A DNA stretch of 34,080 nt from Pseudomonadota bacterium. Its GTDB lineage: Bacteria > Pseudomonadota > Alphaproteobacteria > Micropepsales > Micropepsaceae. The first letter of the stretch is position 1. Each line of letters starts with the position of its first letter. The stretch lies in the NCBI GenBank assembly GCA_029778105.1, contig JAKOQZ010000054.1, forward strand, positions 1 through 34,080. The letters are read 5' to 3'. The translations under genes were made by a program, and so were the position numbers. Below are positions 1 through 9,375 of this stretch, piece after piece. Below the pieces are notes generated by a model, which searched no databases, had not been told where the DNA came from, and saw only the letters and a program-made list of their open reading frames with translations.

Positions 1-2
1 CC

Positions 3-563
3 AATGGCTACCTGCATCACCAGTTTCTCTCCTCCAATTCCAACCAGCGCACCGACGAATACGGCGGCTCCGTGGAAAACCGCATCCGCTTCACGACTGA
101 GACCGTCGCGGCGGTTTCTGCCGCCATCGGGGCCGATCGCACCGGCATCCGCATCTCGCCCGGCCACATGTTCAACGACATCGCCGACGCGAACCCCACC
201 GAAACCCATGCCGCGCTGCTGGATGCCATCGACACGGGCGCGCTCGCCTATGTCCATTTGATGCTGCCCGATTCCTTCGCGCCCCAGCTCAACAATGCCG
301 GCGACGTCGGAACGCTCGTCAGCGCGATCCGCGCCCACACCAAGGGCAACCTCATCGCCGCCGGCGGCTACACGAAAGAGAAGGCCGAGGCGGCACTCAG
401 CAGCGGACAGCTCCAGGCCGTCGTCTTCGGCCGCCCCTTCATCGCCAATCCCGATCTGGTGGCCCGCCTGAAAAACAACTGGCCCCTGGCAGAGGCGAAC
501 CCCGACCTCTTCTACACCCCCGGCGCGCAAGGCTATTCCGACTACCCCGCCTACAAGCCCTGA
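3..563 (+). CDS. NADH:flavin oxidoreductase / Old Yellow Enzyme family (C-terminal part, 5' truncated by window)
   Basis: Frame open from window edge: NGYLHHQFLSSNSNQRTDEYGGSVENRIRF...AAGGYTKEKAEAAL...VVFGRPFIANPDLVARL; typical OYE motifs (HQFLS..N.RTDEYGGS.ENR, GRPFIANPDL). Confidence 0.95.
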   Translation, partial: NGYLHHQFLSSNSNQRTDEYGGSVENRIRFTTETVAAVSAAIGADRTGIRISPGHMFNDIADANPTETHAALLDAIDTGALAYVHLMLPDSFAPQLNNAGDVGTLVSAIRAHTKGNLIAAGGYTKEKAEAALSSGQLQAVVFGRPFIANPDLVARLKNNWPLAEANPDLFYTPGAQGYSDYPAYKP

Positions 564-574
564 CGCCCCGTGAT

Positions 575-596
575 CTTCCCCCGTTTACGGGGGAAG
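575..596. repeat. G/C-rich hairpin of the intergenic REP-like type (CTTCCCCCGT-TT-ACGGGGGAAG)
   Basis: Perfect 10-bp inverted repeat just after the OYE stop; similar CTTCCCCC...GGGGGAAG element recurs at 23862-23882. Confidence 0.7.
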
Positions 597-676
597 CACC
601 CTGCTAAGCCAGGGGAAGGGGGCAGCCATCGCCGCACTGCATCCGCGCCCACCACTACGCCGCGCATGGTTCCCCT

Positions 677-697
677 TCCCCGCTTCGCAAGCGGGGA
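677..697. repeat. Hairpin TCCCCGCTT-CGC-AAGCGGGGA in the intergenic region
   Basis: Perfect 9-bp inverted repeat with 3-nt loop. Confidence 0.6.
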
Positions 698-869
698 TCA
701 AAAGATCCAATACCGGATATAATTCCTATATAGGGTCCGCCCGCGCGCCCGTCAAGCCCGGCATAAGAAAATATTCCGCGCTGCTCCGGCGCACGGGTTC
801 CATCCGCATTCCCACTTCCCTTTCTCAGGCGAAAGCCCCATGTGAACCCATCGCCATTGATCGGATTCC

Positions 870-2117
870 ATGAACCCCGCTCCTGAAAACCCCAATCCCC
901 ATCCGGGAATGGGCTTCCGCGCCTTCGTCGCCCTCATCGCGCTGCTGATGGCGGTGAATGCGCTCGCCATCGATTCCATGCTGCCCGCGCTCCCGGCCAT
1001 CGGCGCGGCGCTGGGCGTCGTCGCGGAAAACGACCGTCAGTGGATCATCACCGCCTATCTTCTCGGCTTCGGCGTCGCCCAGCTCGCCTATGGCCCGCTG
1101 TCCGACCGCTACGGACGCCGCCCGGTGCTTCTCTTCGGCCTTGGCGTGTTCGTCGTCTTCTCCGTGGTCGCGGCCTTCGCCACCAGTTTCGAGCAGCTGC
1201 TTTTCGCCCGCGTCATGCAGGGCATCGGCTCGGCGGTCAGCCGCGTCCTCACCGTCTCGATCGTGCGCGACTGTTATTCCGGGCGGCGCATGGCGCGCGT
1301 CATGTCGCTCACCTTCATCGTCTTCCTCACCGTGCCTGTTCTCGCGCCATCGGTGGGGCAGGGCATCTTGGCTCTAGCGCCCTGGCCCTGGATTTTCGGC
1401 GTTCTGGCGATTTTCGGGGGCGTCATGGCGCTGTGGGCGGCCTGGAAGCTGCCCGAGACCATGCACCCCGAAGACCGCCGTCCGCTCAGCCTGTCGGCCA
1501 TCGCCACCGCCGTCAGGTTCACCCTCACGCGGCGCATGGCGGTCGGCTATATGATCGCCTCGGCCTGCGCCATCGGCGGGCTGTTCGGCTTCATCACCTC
1601 CGCGCAGCAGGTTTTCGTCGACGTCTTCCACGAGGAAGACCTGTTTCCCGCGATTTTCGCGCTCATCGCCATCTTCATGGGCCTGTCCTCCTGGCTCAAC
1701 GCCTCCATCGTCGAGCGTCTGGGCACCCGGCGCGTCTCGCACACCGCTCTCATCGGCTACATCTTTTTCGCCGGCACCCACGCCCTGGTCGCCTGGACCG
1801 GGCACGAGACGCTGACCAGCTTCATCGTGCTGCAGGCCTCGATGATGTTTTGTTTCGGCCTCGTCGGCTCCAATTTCGGCGCCATGGCGATGGAGCCGCT
1901 CGGCCATGTCGCCGGCACCGCCTCCTCGGTCCAGGGCTTCTTCACCACCATTTCCGGGGCGCTCATCGGCTTTTTCATCGGCCAGCACTTCGACGGCACC
2001 GTCGTGCCCCTGACCCTCGGCTTCGCGCTCTGCGGCATCTCGGCGCTGATCGTGGTGCTCGTCACCGAACGCGGCCGGCTTTTCCACCCCACGCGTCCCG
2101 CCGCGCCCCCACGCTGA
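870..2117 (+). CDS. MFS multidrug transporter, Bcr/CflA family
   Basis: 415-aa polytopic ORF; MFS motif A-like GPLSDRYGRRPVLLFGL, plus RVMQGIGSAVSRVLTVSIVRDCYSG typical of Bcr/CflA. Confidence 0.9.
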   Translation: MNPAPENPNPHPGMGFRAFVALIALLMAVNALAIDSMLPALPAIGAALGVVAENDRQWIITAYLLGFGVAQLAYGPLSDRYGRRPVLLFGLGVFVVFSVVAAFATSFEQLLFARVMQGIGSAVSRVLTVSIVRDCYSGRRMARVMSLTFIVFLTVPVLAPSVGQGILALAPWPWIFGVLAIFGGVMALWAAWKLPETMHPEDRRPLSLSAIATAVRFTLTRRMAVGYMIASACAIGGLFGFITSAQQVFVDVFHEEDLFPAIFALIAIFMGLSSWLNASIVERLGTRRVSHTALIGYIFFAGTHALVAWTGHETLTSFIVLQASMMFCFGLVGSNFGAMAMEPLGHVAGTASSVQGFFTTISGALIGFFIGQHFDGTVVPLTLGFALCGISALIVVLVTERGRLFHPTRPAAPPR

Positions 2118-2407
2118 CCGGCACGCCGACACGCCCCGGAAACTGGCGTTGTCGCAGCTCGCGACTGCCCGCATCGCCTGTCTGGCCGGGGGGCGCTGAA
2201 CGCCCGGGAATCCGCATTTCCCAGGCGGCCGGCACCGTCGTCGTGACAAAATCGCAACAACCGCAGTGCAAGAATGCTCTGCGTAGTCGGCACGTTGGGA
2301 ACCGACCCCCGCGCATGCTAATTAGTTGAGGAAGTCGGATCGGGGCGCGTCCGTCCGCCTGACGTCTATTCGATTACGGCCGATGCGGCCGGATTTAAGA
2401 GGATCAA

Positions 2408-3391
2408 ATGAAGCTCAAGAATATCATGCTGGCTGGCGCCGCTGCGGTCGCCCTGACCGGCATCGCTGCCGCCGACACGCCGGATGGCGTCTATCTGGGT
2501 CTCGCCGGCGGCGCGAACTGGGTCGAAGACGATTTCTTCTTCGGCAAGTTCGACATGCAGACCGGCTACTATGTCGGCGGCACGGTCGGCTACAAGTTCG
2601 ACTTCAACCTGCGCACCGAGTTCGAACTCGGCTACCGCAGCAACGACTACGACTTCTTCCGCGGCAAGTCGGGCGAAGTCACGTCGCTGTCGACGATGGT
2701 GAACGTGCTCTATGACTTCGACATCGGCGAAGGCATGGCTCTCTCGCTCGGCGGCGGCCTCGGCCTCGCCCGCATCGGCGCGGAAGACGATTTCGGCTTC
2801 GCCGACGGTCGCGACTTCGTGTTCGCCTATCAGGGCATCGCCGAGTTCGAAGCCATGGTCGACGACAATGTCGGCATCTTCGTCGGCTACAACTACTTCG
2901 TCGCCGATAACGTCGATATGGATTTCGCGAACGGCGGCTCTTTCGGCACCGATTACACCGCCCACACGGCGAAGATCGGCGTGAAGTATCACTTCTATGA
3001 AGCCCCGGTCGTCGCGCCGGAGCCCCCGCCGCCGCCGCCGCCGGTGGCCGCCAAGACGTTCATCGTCTTCTTCAACTTCGACAAGTCGGATCTGACCCCG
3101 GAAGCCCAGGCCGTCGTGGCCGAGGCCGCCGCCGCCTTCAAGTCGACCGGCTCGGTCTCCATCGCCGTCGTCGGCCACACCGACACCGTCGGCTCGGCCG
3201 CCTACAACCTGCCGCTGTCGCAGCGCCGCGCTGCCTCGGTGAAGGCCGGCCTGGTCGCCAACGGCGTCCCGGGCGACGTGATCTCGACCGACGGCAAGGG
3301 CTTCTCCGAGCCGCTGGTCGCCACCGGCCCCGGCGTCAAGGAACCCCAGAACCGCCGCGCCACCATCGACCTGACCGGCTCGGGCATGTAA
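2408..3391 (+). CDS. OmpA-family outer-membrane protein (N-terminal beta-barrel, Pro linker, C-terminal OmpA domain)
   Basis: Signal peptide MKLKNIMLAGAAAVALTGIAAA; barrel-like alternating strands; PEPPPPPPPVAAK linker; FFNFDKSDLTPEAQAVV...GHTDTVGSAAYNLPLSQRRAASVKAGL OmpA C-terminal motif. Confidence 0.95.
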   Translation: MKLKNIMLAGAAAVALTGIAAADTPDGVYLGLAGGANWVEDDFFFGKFDMQTGYYVGGTVGYKFDFNLRTEFELGYRSNDYDFFRGKSGEVTSLSTMVNVLYDFDIGEGMALSLGGGLGLARIGAEDDFGFADGRDFVFAYQGIAEFEAMVDDNVGIFVGYNYFVADNVDMDFANGGSFGTDYTAHTAKIGVKYHFYEAPVVAPEPPPPPPPVAAKTFIVFFNFDKSDLTPEAQAVVAEAAAAFKSTGSVSIAVVGHTDTVGSAAYNLPLSQRRAASVKAGLVANGVPGDVISTDGKGFSEPLVATGPGVKEPQNRRATIDLTGSGM

Positions 3392-3415
3392 TCGACCGAA
3401 CCCGGTTGAAACGCG

Positions 3416-3445
3416 AAGGGCCGCCCATCGGGCGGCCCTTTTGCT
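3416..3445 (+). terminator. Rho-independent terminator after OmpA-family gene
   Basis: GGGCCGCCC-ATC-GGGCGGCCC followed by TTTTGCTTT. Confidence 0.85.
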
Positions 3446-3446
3446 T

Positions 3447-3800
3447 TCAGCCCTGCTGCGCCAGCCACACGGCTGCAAGCGCCGTCGCCTCCGGCACGTG
3501 CCAGCCGTCCAGAACCACGAATGCGCCGTGCAATGCGTCGCTTGCGACGGCCTCGTCATAGCTCCCGCCGTTCAGCTTGGCTTTCAGTTTGGCCTCCACA
3601 TCGCCCAGCTCCTGAAGCGCCGGCGCCTGCCCCAGCGCCTTCAGCGCCACGGCATCCTCGCGCTTCGCCAGCGCCTGCAGCGGGTCTTCCGGCCACAGCC
3701 GCACGGCCGCGACGCCGGCGAGCGCCAGCCCCATCGCGCCGAACGTGCGGCGGGTGATGCGGGCCGAGCGGCGCTGCCCCTCGTTCATGCCGTCCCTCAT
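3447..3800 (-). CDS. Small protein with Tat-like signal, translationally coupled to GMC oxidoreductase
   Basis: MRDGMNEGQRRSARITRRTFGAMGLALAGVAAV...: RRTF twin-arginine motif plus hydrophobic stretch; ATG overlaps the GMC stop (ATGA at 3797-3800). The longer ORF in the track extends back into the GMC gene. Confidence 0.7.
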   Translation of the reverse strand: MRDGMNEGQRRSARITRRTFGAMGLALAGVAAVRLWPEDPLQALAKREDAVALKALGQAPALQELGDVEAKLKAKLNGGSYDEAVASDALHGAFVVLDGWHVPEATALAAVWLAQQG

Positions 3801-5311
3801 GCCCGCGCCTCGCGCTTCAGCGTTTCGGCGAGGCGCAACGCCAGCGCCACCAGCGTCAGCGTCGGATTGGCCGCGCCGGGCGTCGTGTAGAGCGAGGAAC
3901 CCGCGATCCACAGATTGGCCATCCCGTGCACGCGCGCATCGCCATCGCACACCGATGTCGCGGCGTCCGCGCCCATGCGCGTCGTGCCCATATTATGATG
4001 GCCCCAGTTGGTCTCGGCCGGCCAGCGCTCGCGCGCATCCGGCGCGATCCGCACCATCCCGGCGCCGCTGGCGCTGAGCGCCCGCCCCAGATCGGCGAGG
4101 TTGGCAAGATAGTCTTCCAGATCCCGGTCGTTCAGCTTCCAGTCGACTTTCAACCGCCGCACGCCATGGCGATCGCGGGCGTCCGTCAGCGTCACCCGGC
4201 TCTCGGGATCGGGCCGCGTCTCCAGTCCGGCATTCAGCATGTGCACGCGCGGCGTCCAGCCGGGCTTGCCCAGCGCCGCCAGCGCGCTCGCGGTCTCCGA
4301 CTGCCCGAACCAGCGCGTCTCCCAGCGATCGAACGCGCCGTTGCTGAACGACGGACCGCCCGGTTCGATGGTCGCAAGGCACGAGAGCCGCCCCTTGGCG
4401 CGGCGATAGTCGTCGCGCGGCTGAAAGGCGAGACGATAGCGCCGCCCGCCCGCCGGGATGTCGTTCGTCGCGAAGACGTCGCCGGCTTCCGGGCCGAACG
4501 ACAGCACCGCCGCATAGCCGATGAGAATGGGATGGTCCGCGAAATAGCGGCCCACCTGCCCCGTCGCATTGCCAAGCCCGCCCGCCACCTGGGCGTCGGC
4601 GTTCAGCAGCATCTGCGCGTTGGAAAGGCCGCCGCACGCCAGCACCGCATGGCGGACGCTCATGCTCAGCGGCTTGCCCCCGTCGCGCGCAATCGTCAGC
4701 GCCGTCACGCTCTTGGCGTCGTCGCTGACGCGGATATCGCTCACCGTCGCGTTCAGGAAGCAGCGCGTGTCGCTCTTGTCGATGAGGTCGCGATAGACCT
4801 CGCCCATCCGGATCGGCGGCGAGAATTCGAACAGAACCGGCTCGATATCGCTGCTGCGCGGGATGGGCAGCTTCACGCCCGCCAGCGCCGCGACGCCTTC
4901 GCTGTCGTCGTAACGCGCCGGCCCCAGATGCAGCACCTCCTGCGCGCGCCTGTAGAACGGCTCCAGCTCGCTCTTGGTGATCGGCCAGCCCGACAGCTTC
5001 ACGAAGTCGCGCGGCTCGAAATCGACGGCGTCCAGCTCGCGGCACCAGCCGCCCCAATGCCCGGTCGTGCCGCCGAAATAGCGCAGCCTCACGCTCTCGG
5101 GCGTCGCATAGGTCTGCGGCCCCAGTTCCCCCGCCGCGAGGTCCTGCGCCTCTTCCGACCATTCCAGGCCGCCGGATTCCAGCAGCGCGACGTTCAGCCC
5201 CGCGCCTTCCAGCGCGATGGCGAGGCTCAATCCCGCCGCGCCCGCGCCGACAATGGCGATGTCGGCGTCCAGCTTTTCGTCGTCAGGCAGTGACCGCGCA
5301 TCGATGAACAT
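3797..5311 (-). CDS. GMC-family FAD-dependent oxidoreductase
   Basis: ADIAIVGAGAAGLSLAIALEGAGLNVALLESGG FAD-binding motif; FGGTTGHWGGW; C-terminal HHNMGTTRMG...LWIAGSSLYTTPGAANPTLTLVALALRLAE GMC C-terminal motif. Confidence 0.95.
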   Translation of the reverse strand: MFIDARSLPDDEKLDADIAIVGAGAAGLSLAIALEGAGLNVALLESGGLEWSEEAQDLAAGELGPQTYATPESVRLRYFGGTTGHWGGWCRELDAVDFEPRDFVKLSGWPITKSELEPFYRRAQEVLHLGPARYDDSEGVAALAGVKLPIPRSSDIEPVLFEFSPPIRMGEVYRDLIDKSDTRCFLNATVSDIRVSDDAKSVTALTIARDGGKPLSMSVRHAVLACGGLSNAQMLLNADAQVAGGLGNATGQVGRYFADHPILIGYAAVLSFGPEAGDVFATNDIPAGGRRYRLAFQPRDDYRRAKGRLSCLATIEPGGPSFSNGAFDRWETRWFGQSETASALAALGKPGWTPRVHMLNAGLETRPDPESRVTLTDARDRHGVRRLKVDWKLNDRDLEDYLANLADLGRALSASGAGMVRIAPDARERWPAETNWGHHNMGTTRMGADAATSVCDGDARVHGMANLWIAGSSLYTTPGAANPTLTLVALALRLAETLKREARA

Positions 5312-5352
5312 GGCTCCACCTTCACGAAGGCGGCGCGCATGTCAAAGCCGCA

Positions 5353-6012
5353 TCAGGCGGCTTCGACCCCGGTGCCGATCTGGCAGGCGACGCCCGTGCC
5401 GCCGAGGCCGCAATAGCCGCCCGGGTTCTTGTCCAGATACTGCTGGTGATAATCCTCGGCGTAGTAGAAATCGCCGAGCGGCAGGATTTCGGTGGTGATC
5501 GCGTCGAAGCCCTTGGCCCTCAGCGCGGCGTCATAGGCCGCGCGCGCGGCTTCCGCCTCCGCCTTCTGCGCCTCGTTCGCGACATAGATGCCCGAGCGGT
5601 ACTGCGTCCCGATATCGCCGCCCTGACGCATGCCCTGCGTCGGATCGTGATTCTCGAAGAACACCTTCAGCAGCTGACCATAGGAAATCTGCCTGGGGTC
5701 GAACGCCACCAGCACGACCTCGTTATGGCCGGTGCCGCCGGTGCAGACCTCCTCATAGGTCGGGTTCGGGGTGTAGCCGGCGCTGTAGCCGACGGCGGTC
5801 GAATAGACGCCGGGCTGCTGCCAGAACTTGCGCTCGGCGCCCCAGAAACAGCCGAGGCCGAACACGGCGGTCTCGATGCCGGCGGGCCAGGGGCCTTTCA
5901 AGGGATGGCCAAGGACGGTGTGAGCGTCGGCGACACGCATCTGGCGGTCGGTGCGGCCGGGCAGCGCCTCGCCGGGGGCGGGCATTTCAAGCTTCTTGCG
6001 CTTGGCGAACAT
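5353..6012 (-). CDS. msrA: Peptide-methionine (S)-S-oxide reductase MsrA
   Basis: [52 protein letters not shown]...[23 protein letters not shown]; canonical GCFWG catalytic motif. Confidence 0.97.
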   Translation of the reverse strand: MFAKRKKLEMPAPGEALPGRTDRQMRVADAHTVLGHPLKGPWPAGIETAVFGLGCFWGAERKFWQQPGVYSTAVGYSAGYTPNPTYEEVCTGGTGHNEVVLVAFDPRQISYGQLLKVFFENHDPTQGMRQGGDIGTQYRSGIYVANEAQKAEAEAARAAYDAALRAKGFDAITTEILPLGDFYYAEDYHQQYLDKNPGGYCGLGGTGVACQIGTGVEAA

Positions 6013-6110
6013 GGGAGACCCTCTCTGACGGGTGTTTCGCTGTCCAATGTGGCGATGACGGCCGGCAAATTCCAGCCGCTGGAAGCCGTTGCGGCCGGGC
6101 CGACGGAAGT

Positions 6111-6123
6111 GATATAATGTAAC
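6111..6123. promoter_or_regulatory. Candidate Zur box overlapping a perfect -10 TATAAT (6113-6118)
   Basis: Reverse strand GTTACATTATATC matches alphaproteobacterial Zur-box core GTTATANTATAAC at all but two fixed positions; located 2 bp before an ATG that opens a zinc-transport operon. Confidence 0.55.
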
Positions 6124-6125
6124 AT

Positions 6126-6278
6126 ATGACGCATCAGCATCGTCACCTGCCCCACCATCACGCGGAACCGCCGCGTTTTTCGCTGCTGCGCACCAGCGCG
6201 GGCGTCCGCTTGGCCATCGCCGCCGCCGGCGCGGCGGTGCTGTGGCTGGCGGTCGGACTGGCTCTGGGCTGGATCTGA
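6126..6278 (+). CDS. Histidine-rich single-TM microprotein (50 aa) at the head of the zinc transport operon
   Basis: Own translation (not in supplied track): [50 protein letters not shown]; stop at 6276-6278, 3 nt before the next ATG (6282). Confidence 0.6.
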   Translation: MTHQHRHLPHHHAEPPRFSLLRTSAGVRLAIAAAGAAVLWLAVGLALGWI

Positions 6279-6281
6279 GCC

Positions 6282-7031
6282 ATGGGCGCGGCCGTCAGAC
6301 TGGACAACGTGACCTTCGGCTATCGCCGTCACCCGGCGGTGCACCACATCAGCGGCACGTTCGAGCCCGGCTCGCTGACCGCCATCGCCGGGCCGAACGG
6401 GGCGGGCAAATCGACGCTGCTGAAAGGCATCGCGGGCGAGATGCGGCCGTTATCGGGCGAGATCGCCCTCAGCGGCACCACCCGCCGCGACATCGCCTAT
6501 CTGCCCCAGATCGGCGAGATCGAGCGCGGCTTTCCCATCTCGGTGCTCGACATGGTGGCGATGGGCGGATGGCGCGAGGCGGGCCTTTTCGGCCGCATCG
6601 GCCCCGACGTGCTGAAGCGCGCCGAGGCGGCCATCGCCAGCGTCGGCCTTTCGGGGTTCGAAAGCCGCCCGGTGGGCACGCTTTCCGGCGGTCAGGTCCA
6701 GCGCGCGCTGTTCGCGCGCGTGCTGGTGCAGGACGCCCGGCTGATCCTGCTGGACGAGCCCTTCGCCGCCATCGACAGCCGCACCACCGCAGATCTCTTC
6801 GCCGTGCTCGCCCGCTGGCAGGGCGAGGGACGCACGGTGATCGCCGTGCTGCACGACCACGACGCGGTGCGCGAACATTTCCCCTCCACGCTGCTGCTGG
6901 CGCGCGAATGCATCGCCTGGGGGCCGACGGGAGAAGCGCTGCGCCCCGAGCATCTGCTGACCGCGCGGCGCATGTGCGAGGCGTTCCACGACGATGCGCC
7001 GGTGTGCCACGCGGATGAGGGCCACGCCTGA
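6282..7031 (+). CDS. znuC: Metal (zinc-type) ABC transporter ATP-binding protein, ZnuC/AztA-like
   Basis: Walker [12 protein letters not shown], signature [15 protein letters not shown], Walker [13 protein letters not shown]; partner permease ZnuB-like; C-terminal His/Cys tail ([18 protein letters not shown]). Confidence 0.85.
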   Translation: MGAAVRLDNVTFGYRRHPAVHHISGTFEPGSLTAIAGPNGAGKSTLLKGIAGEMRPLSGEIALSGTTRRDIAYLPQIGEIERGFPISVLDMVAMGGWREAGLFGRIGPDVLKRAEAAIASVGLSGFESRPVGTLSGGQVQRALFARVLVQDARLILLDEPFAAIDSRTTADLFAVLARWQGEGRTVIAVLHDHDAVREHFPSTLLLARECIAWGPTGEALRPEHLLTARRMCEAFHDDAPVCHADEGHA

Positions 7032-7891
7032 TGGACTGGCTGCTGGGACCTTTCGCCGACCCTGCGATGGCGCGCGCCCTCGCCGCCTGCGTGGCGCTGG
7101 CGTTCGGCGGCGCGCCCATCGGCGTCTTTCTGGTGCTGCGGCGGACCAGCCTGATCGGCGACGCGCTGAGCCACGCCATTCTGCCGGGCGTCGCCATCGC
7201 CTTCGTCTTCGCGGGGTTCTCGATCCTCTGGATGACGGTGGGCGGCCTGCTGGCGGGGATGGCGGTCGCGATTCTGTCGGCCGCCGCCTCGCGCGTCACC
7301 GCGCTGCGCGAAGACGCCAGCCTCGCGGCGTTCTTCATCATCTCGCTGGCGCTGGGGACGCTGCTGGTCGCGACCTTCGGCACCGACGAGGAGCTGCTGC
7401 ACATCCTGTTCGGGCAGGTTCTGGCCATGAAGAACGAGGCGCTGCTGACCGTCGCCGGCGTCGCGACGCTGACGATGGCCGCCCTCGCCCTGCTTTACCG
7501 GCCGCTGGTGCTGGAATGCTTCGACCCCGGCTTCCTGCGGGGCGCGGGGGCCACCGGGGCGCTGGTGCATTTCGCCTTTCTCTCGCTGGTCGTGCTCAAT
7601 CTCGTCAGCGGGTTCCAGGCGCTGGGGACGCTGATGGCCGTGGGGCTGATGATGCTGCCGGCCATCGCCGCGCGTTTCTGGGCCGACTCGGCGGGCGGAC
7701 AGATCGCGGTCGCCGTAGGGCTGACCATTGCGGCCGGCTTCCTGGGGCTGATTGTCTCGCACCACGCCGGCACCCCGCCCGAAACGACCATCGTGCTGAC
7801 GGCGGGGGCGTTCTATCTCGGTTCGCTGATCGCCGGCCCGCGCGGCGGCATCGCCAGCCGCATCGTCCAGCTGCGTCACCTGGAAGCCTGA
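7031..7891 (+). CDS. znuB: Metal ABC transporter permease, ZnuB/AztB-like
   Basis: LRRTSLIGDALSHAILPGVAIAF is the ABC-3 metal permease signature; multiple TM; 1-nt overlap with the preceding gene. Confidence 0.88.
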   Translation: MDWLLGPFADPAMARALAACVALAFGGAPIGVFLVLRRTSLIGDALSHAILPGVAIAFVFAGFSILWMTVGGLLAGMAVAILSAAASRVTALREDASLAAFFIISLALGTLLVATFGTDEELLHILFGQVLAMKNEALLTVAGVATLTMAALALLYRPLVLECFDPGFLRGAGATGALVHFAFLSLVVLNLVSGFQALGTLMAVGLMMLPAIAARFWADSAGGQIAVAVGLTIAAGFLGLIVSHHAGTPPETTIVLTAGAFYLGSLIAGPRGGIASRIVQLRHLEA

Positions 7892-7955
7892 CCGGCCAAG
7901 GCTTGCCGTGGCAGGCCGCCGACCTTAAGTCAGCGGTCCGCGAAAGGACCCGTCC

Positions 7956-8924
7956 ATGACCTCCACCGCCACCCCCGTCACCGTGCTGACCGGCTATCTC
8001 GGCGCCGGCAAGACGACGCTGCTGAACCGCATCCTCACCGAGCAGCACGGCAAGAAATACGCCGTCATCGTCAACGAGTTCGGCGAGATCGGCATCGACA
8101 ATGACCTCATCGTCGACGCCGACGAGGAAGTCTTCGAGATGAACAACGGCTGCATCTGCTGCACCGTGCGTGGCGACCTGATCCGCATCCTCTCCAATTT
8201 GATGAAGCGCAAGGGCAAGTTCGATGCGATCCTGGTGGAGACGACGGGTCTCGCCGACCCCTCGCCCGTCGCCCAGACCTTCTTCGTCGACGAGGACGTG
8301 CGCGCGAAGACGAAACTCGACGCCATCGTCACCGTGGTCGACGCCCGCCACATCGAGCAGACGCTGGCAGAGGCCAAGGAAGCCCGCGAGCAGATCGCCT
8401 TCGCCGACGTCATCCTGCTGAACAAGACCGACCTGGCCGACGAGGCGGCGCTCGACCGCGTGGAAGGCGTCATCCGCCGCATCAACCCGCTGGCGGTCAT
8501 CCACCGCACGCAGAACTCGGGCGTCGACCTCACCGAGATCCTCGATCGCGGCGCCTTCGATCTCGACCGCATCCTCAAGATCGAGCCGCACTTCCTCGAT
8601 GGCCATCACCATCACGACCACAACGACGACATCCAGTCCTTCTCGTTCGAGACCACCAAGCCCATGAACGGCGAGGCGCTGACCCACTGGCTGCAGATGA
8701 CCCTGCAGACCAAGGGGCAGGACATCCTGCGCTCCAAGGGCATCTTCGACATCAAGGGCGAGACCAAGCGCTTCGTCTTCCAGGGCGTCCACATGCTGAT
8801 GGACGGCGATTTGACCGGCCCCTGGAAAGACGGCGAGGCCCGCCGCAGCCGCATGGTGTTCATCGGCCGCAATCTGGATCAGGATGAGCTGAAGCGCGGC
8901 TTCGAGTCCTGCATCGCCGCATAA
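7956..8924 (+). CDS. COG0523/CobW-family zinc-related GTPase (metallochaperone type)
   Basis: [20 protein letters not shown]-loop, [13 protein letters not shown] (GCxC metal site), NKTDL, His-rich stretch [11 protein letters not shown], CobW C-terminal domain. Confidence 0.93.
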   Translation: MTSTATPVTVLTGYLGAGKTTLLNRILTEQHGKKYAVIVNEFGEIGIDNDLIVDADEEVFEMNNGCICCTVRGDLIRILSNLMKRKGKFDAILVETTGLADPSPVAQTFFVDEDVRAKTKLDAIVTVVDARHIEQTLAEAKEAREQIAFADVILLNKTDLADEAALDRVEGVIRRINPLAVIHRTQNSGVDLTEILDRGAFDLDRILKIEPHFLDGHHHHDHNDDIQSFSFETTKPMNGEALTHWLQMTLQTKGQDILRSKGIFDIKGETKRFVFQGVHMLMDGDLTGPWKDGEARRSRMVFIGRNLDQDELKRGFESCIAA

Positions 8925-8943
8925 GCGGGCAAAGGGGGGCACC

Positions 8944-9375
8944 ATGAGTTCCGTCGTCACCGGCGCGATCATCGGCGCGTCGATCGGTCTGATCTACAGC
9001 GGCTATATCCTGCTGAGCGCGGGCAAGAAAAAGGGCGACAAATACCTGAAGGAGATGACGCGGCGCGTCACGCCGCTGGAGGCGCCGATGCCGCCCGCTG
9101 CCGTCTTCGCCGCGCTGAGGAACGGCATCATCGATCACCCCGCCACGCTGGAGGCCGCAGATGAGGCCGCCACGCGGCTGGTCTTCACCGACAAGGCTTC
9201 GATGACGACGTTCGGCTTCTTCTATCCCATCCACATCACGCCCTCCGCGCAGGGCGCGCATCTCGACATCGGCATCGTCAGCCGCGGCAACCAGTGGGGG
9301 CCGCTGGTGACCAAGGCGCACAGAATTTTCGTGGAAGGCGTTTGCAGAACGCTTGGCCTGCCCGAACCGTCATGA
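8944..9375 (+). CDS. Hypothetical protein with N-terminal TM segment
   Basis: 143-aa ORF starting MSSVVTGAIIGASIGLIYSGYILLSAGKKKGDKYLKEM; follows the GTPase by 19 nt and overlaps the next gene by ATGA. Confidence 0.75.
   Translation: MSSVVTGAIIGASIGLIYSGYILLSAGKKKGDKYLKEMTRRVTPLEAPMPPAAVFAALRNGIIDHPATLEAADEAATRLVFTDKASMTTFGFFYPIHITPSAQGAHLDIGIVSRGNQWGPLVTKAHRIFVEGVCRTLGLPEPS

Noticed and set aside
1040-2329. 429-aa plus-strand ORF inside the MFS gene
   Set aside because: Out-of-frame Arg/His-rich translation of the real MFS frame.
2366-3559. 397-aa minus-strand ORF opposite the OmpA gene
   Set aside because: High-GC antisense shadow ORF; the plus-strand frame has clear OmpA homology and a terminator.
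3926-5293. 455-aa plus-strand ORF opposite the GMC oxidoreductase
   Set aside because: Arg/His/Ala-rich shadow frame without family motifs; the same applies to 6692..7879 -, 7605..8972 -, 16895..18007 +, 15512..16540 + and 32415..33884 -.
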